Positions 61,177-64,000 of a DNA stretch of 64,000 nucleotides are shown here, in pieces. Within the stretch, counting starts at the first letter, position 1. The number at the start of each line of letters is the position of its first letter. Position numbers and translations under genes: made by a program. This DNA comes from Bacillota bacterium (lineage in GTDB: Bacteria > Bacillota > Clostridia > Christensenellales > UBA3700), in contig JAEWXG010000012.1 in the NCBI GenBank assembly GCA_023396095.1, positions 62,001 through 126,000 of the forward strand, written 5' to 3'. The notes under the pieces are model-generated. The model worked only from the letters and a program-made list of their open reading frames with translations. It searched no databases and had not been told where the DNA came from.

Positions 61177-62747
61177 TGCTCTACAAGTTTTTTGTAGTCT
61201 ATTTTTCCGATATTAGTTAAAGGCAATTCTTTAATTATTTCAATTTCCTTTGGTAAACTATACTTCGATAACTTATTAGATAAAATTGAAAACACCTCTT
61301 CTTGTATTTTGATTTTATCAATCACTTGGGGCTCCTCCAACACTAGAAATAACTTCAAACACAATTTACCTTTTTTATCATTTTGGGCCACCACTGCAGC
61401 ATCCTTAACATTCGCGTGTTCACGTGCTAAATTCTCTATTTCATGGATAAACACATTGACTCCAGATATTTTAACAACATTCTTTTTGCGTTCAACGAAA
61501 TATGCATATCCATCTTCATCTAAATAAAAAATATCGCCTGTTTTAACCCATTTAATTCCTTCATTATCCGCATATATTACCTTGCTGGTTTCCTCCTGAT
61601 CTTCAAAATATCCATTCATTATAGTAGATCCACTTATATGTAATTCTCCACACTCAAATGGGCCGAGAATTTTTCCGAAGTCATCTACAATTTTGTATTT
61701 TACGCCTTCTAAAGGTCTACCTACGCTACCTTCTTTCCCCATTTCATCTGATGCTGAGGTTACAGTAACGAGTTCAGTTAAACCATAGCCTTCGTAAACT
61801 TTCTCAACTGAAGATTTCTCCTTTAACAATTCATTGAATTTTTTCCTTAAATTGATATTTAAAACATCACCACCAACATAGCATTTCTTAATTTGTTTTA
61901 CTACACTTGAATTAAATAGATTATTATCAAAAAACTTAGAAATCATATTTGGCACGGCCAAAATAATATTAGTTTTATACTTATTCATTTGAGAAACAAT
62001 ATAATCAATCTCCTTATTCTCTATTAAAGTGATTGTCCCATTTAGGGCAAGGAAACTATGCATTCCTATTACTAATCCGTAGCCATGAAATAATGGTAAA
62101 ACAACGAGCGCATTATCATTCTTAGAATATGTTTGATGATGAGATATTCTTTTTGCAATTTTGGATGCTAATTCATTAACAGCATAAGAACTTAGTTCAA
62201 CTAATTTTGGAACTCCTGATGTTCCTCCACTGTTTAGAATTAGAGCCGTTTTATATGGATTGCAATTGCACGCATGTGACATATCAATCTCACTTTTACA
62301 ATCATTAAAATCATATGTGTTTTTGCACTTTAGCCCCAAACTATTTAAACCACATATAATTATCTTTATATTTTCATTTACCCCAAGTTTAATTAGCCCT
62401 TTAGCAACATGGGGTGTCGTAAATATTAATTTTGTACGTGTCTTTTCTAATACATCTATAATCCCACTCAAAGGTATTGCATCGTGAATTATGTTAACTA
62501 TTAAACCGGCCTTATTTATTGCATAAAAAGCATATACACTTTCCAAAATATTAGGCAAACACAAGGAAACAACCGTTTCTTCTGAAAATTTAAAACTATT
62601 TATATAATTTGCTAAGGAATTAATATTTTTAAATAATTCTTTTCCTAAAATAATACTATCGCTAAAATAAATTGCATCACTAGTCAAATCCAATGATGCA
62701 AGCAAATATTCATATATAGAGCTTTTAGTATCGTTATTACTTATCAT
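61173..62747 (-). CDS. AMP-forming acyl-adenylating enzyme (ANL superfamily)
   Basis: 524 residues. Core motifs: LNSGGTSGVPKLVELS (P-loop), VYEGYGLTELV, TGDIFYLDEDGYAYFVERK and C-terminal IGKIDYKKL with the catalytic Lys. Activates a carboxylic acid as an acyl adenylate; acyl-CoA synthetase or ligase for a carrier protein cannot be told apart. Overlaps the PAP2 gene by 11 bases, which hints at lipid metabolism. Confidence 0.86.
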   Translation of the reverse strand: MISNNDTKSSIYEYLLASLDLTSDAIYFSDSIILGKELFKNINSLANYINSFKFSEETVVSLCLPNILESVYAFYAINKAGLIVNIIHDAIPLSGIIDVLEKTRTKLIFTTPHVAKGLIKLGVNENIKIIICGLNSLGLKCKNTYDFNDCKSEIDMSHACNCNPYKTALILNSGGTSGVPKLVELSSYAVNELASKIAKRISHHQTYSKNDNALVVLPLFHGYGLVIGMHSFLALNGTITLIENKEIDYIVSQMNKYKTNIILAVPNMISKFFDNNLFNSSVVKQIKKCYVGGDVLNINLRKKFNELLKEKSSVEKVYEGYGLTELVTVTSASDEMGKEGSVGRPLEGVKYKIVDDFGKILGPFECGELHISGSTIMNGYFEDQEETSKVIYADNEGIKWVKTGDIFYLDEDGYAYFVERKKNVVKISGVNVFIHEIENLAREHANVKDAAVVAQNDKKGKLCLKLFLVLEEPQVIDKIKIQEEVFSILSNKLSKYSLPKEIEIIKELPLTNIGKIDYKKLVEQ

Positions 62748-63714
62748 CTGTTACCATTTCAACTAATTCAACATCCTGAACCACTGGCGTGCCACATTGT
62801 TGCAATTCATAAACATACGGCTTTTTATAAAAAAATACTATGTTAAAGCATGCAAAAATCGCATATCCCAATAATGCTGCAAATGTTACATCAGACAAAA
62901 AATGTGCCAGATTAACTATTCGAGAAATTGCTGTTAAAAGAATAAAAGAAAACGATATAAAATATGCAATAGGTTTGAATTTCTTTAACTTAGGAAAAAT
63001 ATTAAATAACACAACGAAAACTAATATATTAGATGCCGAAATAGTATGTCCTGATGGAAAAGATGTGTTATCTGATTTAAATAAATTTTTTGATATTTCA
63101 AATCCATTTGGCTTCCACCAAGGAGTAAACGACCCATATGAACCATTTGCTGGCATGTTTCTAAATCTAGGTCTTGAAAATGTATATTTTAAAATTCTTG
63201 ATAATACAAATGAAACTAAGACAACTACTAGAGCAAAAAGTGCCCATTTGTATAATTTAAACATAAATTCTTTATTCAATTTGATTGCTAGTATTAGTGT
63301 TAACACTCCAGCAACAATGGCTAAAACAATAGAAATTGCTAAAGTTTGAACACCACTTACTTTGGATTTCTTTTCAAGTATTTCAAATAACTCAGATGTT
63401 TTAAACCAAATAAAATAAGTAACAAAAACAAAAGTTGCCGACATGACTTTGAAAAACTTGTTTTTATAATTATCCCATGGCAAATTTCTAAAAACAATGG
63501 CTAACGCTAATGGTAATATTATATATGAAGGTATCTCCCCTATAATTGCAAATAAAATTCCAAACCAAGATCGCACGTCTCCTATATCTATACTAATTTG
63601 CAAATCAATTTCTCTTGGTAAAATTGCTGTAATAACTAAAATACTTAATAATGCGGTACAAATTAAAACATTAGTTACATAATAAAGCGTTTTTTCAATA
63701 GTCTTTTCCCTCAT
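62737..63714 (-). CDS. PAP2-family membrane phosphatase
   Basis: 325 residues, about six to eight transmembrane segments. Acid phosphatase motifs: YTFSRPRFRN (motif 1, with its Lys three residues before), SFPSGHTISA (motif 2) and SRIVNLAHFLSD (motif 3, SRX5HX3D). Dephosphorylates a lipid phosphate at the membrane surface. Gene pair with the adenylating enzyme. Confidence 0.88.
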   Translation of the reverse strand: MREKTIEKTLYYVTNVLICTALLSILVITAILPREIDLQISIDIGDVRSWFGILFAIIGEIPSYIILPLALAIVFRNLPWDNYKNKFFKVMSATFVFVTYFIWFKTSELFEILEKKSKVSGVQTLAISIVLAIVAGVLTLILAIKLNKEFMFKLYKWALFALVVVLVSFVLSRILKYTFSRPRFRNMPANGSYGSFTPWWKPNGFEISKNLFKSDNTSFPSGHTISASNILVFVVLFNIFPKLKKFKPIAYFISFSFILLTAISRIVNLAHFLSDVTFAALLGYAIFACFNIVFFYKKPYVYELQQCGTPVVQDVELVEMVTDDK

Positions 63715-63754
63715 AAACAGTCCTCTTTTTGTATTTTATCACATTAAAATATTT

Positions 63755-64000
63755 TTATAGTACTTTTGATAAAAACATTTGCAATCTTTCATTTTTAGGA
63801 TTTTCAAAAATATCTTTTGAGGTGCCCTGCTCTATTATCTTTCCGCCATCCATAAACATAACTCTAGTTGAAATTTCTTTTGCAAAATTCATTTCGTGCG
63901 TAACAATAATTGTTGTCATCCCAGATATAGCAACCATTTTAATTAACTCTAAAACTTCTCCAACCATTTCCGGATCAAGAGCAGAAGTTGGCTCATCAAA
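63755..64000 (-). CDS. Polar amino-acid ABC transporter ATPase, C-terminal part (runs off the window)
   Basis: 81 residues: Walker B and D-loop FDEPTSALDPEMVGEVL, H-loop VTHEMNFAKEIS, and the tail GKIIEQGTSKDIFENPKNER, which is typical of GlnQ/HisP-type ATPases. The Walker A part lies beyond base 64000. Downstream 40 bases to the PAP2 start contain no clear terminator. Confidence 0.9.
   Translation of the reverse strand, partial: FDEPTSALDPEMVGEVLELIKMVAISGMTTIIVTHEMNFAKEISTRVMFMDGGKIIEQGTSKDIFENPKNERLQMFLSKVL

Overview
The window looks like a chromosomal segment of a low-GC, strictly anaerobic Bacillota (Clostridia-like). The reasons are very high A+T, WhiA, a DnaB/DnaI-type helicase loading pair, GroESL, an A-type flavodiiron protein, FeoA/FeoA/FeoB, a pyrophosphate-type phosphofructokinase beside an ATP-type one, and strong Shine-Dalgarno sites. 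I cannot name a species.

Layout. 1-1537: iron block read leftwards (DtxR-type regulator, two FeoA, start of FeoB) with a near-consensus promoter and a dyad operator at its start. 1704-11233: leftward run PHP hydrolase, whiA, dnaE, mtrB (TRAP), pfkA, PPi-type pfk, degV, mscL, closed by a hairpin terminator. 11379-17231: an acyltransferase-like gene facing lysC, DUF1015, cdaA, holA and ppa. 17338-20077: TM2 membrane peptide with a structured leader, tRNA-Leu(CAA), groES-groEL. 20098-26341: leftward operon ABC ATPase, permease, lipoprotein, galK-like kinase, lgt, pncB. 26564-28848: replication loader pair. 28840-30553: two overlapping RimK-type ATP-grasp genes, then tRNA-Thr(GGT). 31068-35098: a small secreted protein, two MacB/FtsX-type permeases, an ATPase and a lipoprotein (a possible peptide export or toxin unit). 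35536-41039: DUF2804 protein, Na+-dependent NSS symporter, lipoprotein, formate/nitrite-type channel.

41388-51464 is an integrated mobile element of about 10 kb lying against the 3' end of tRNA-Leu(GAG). It carries Fic, a zinc-finger hypothetical, an excisionase-like protein, a primase/helicase, small accessory genes and two overlapping large serine recombinases. No relaxase or conjugation gene is visible. It holds the most striking non-coding structure in the window: arrays of a GTGACA motif with the same 7/9-base spacing, inverted at the two ends and repeated inside; a tandem repeat field at the left end; a GC-rich hairpin cluster at 47240-47362; and a roughly 150-base imperfect copy of the tRNA terminator region on both flanks.

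51465-58136 (leftward) is a compact shikimate operon aroF-aroB-aroA-aroC, then a chorismate mutase/shikimate dehydrogenase/shikimate kinase triple fusion, exoA and the tRNA-Leu gene with no spacer. Dehydroquinate dehydratase is absent from the cluster. 58305-64000: flavodiiron protein, flavodoxin, YbaK-type deacylase, a small membrane protein, an acyl-adenylating enzyme overlapping a PAP2 phosphatase, and the end of a polar amino-acid ABC ATPase.
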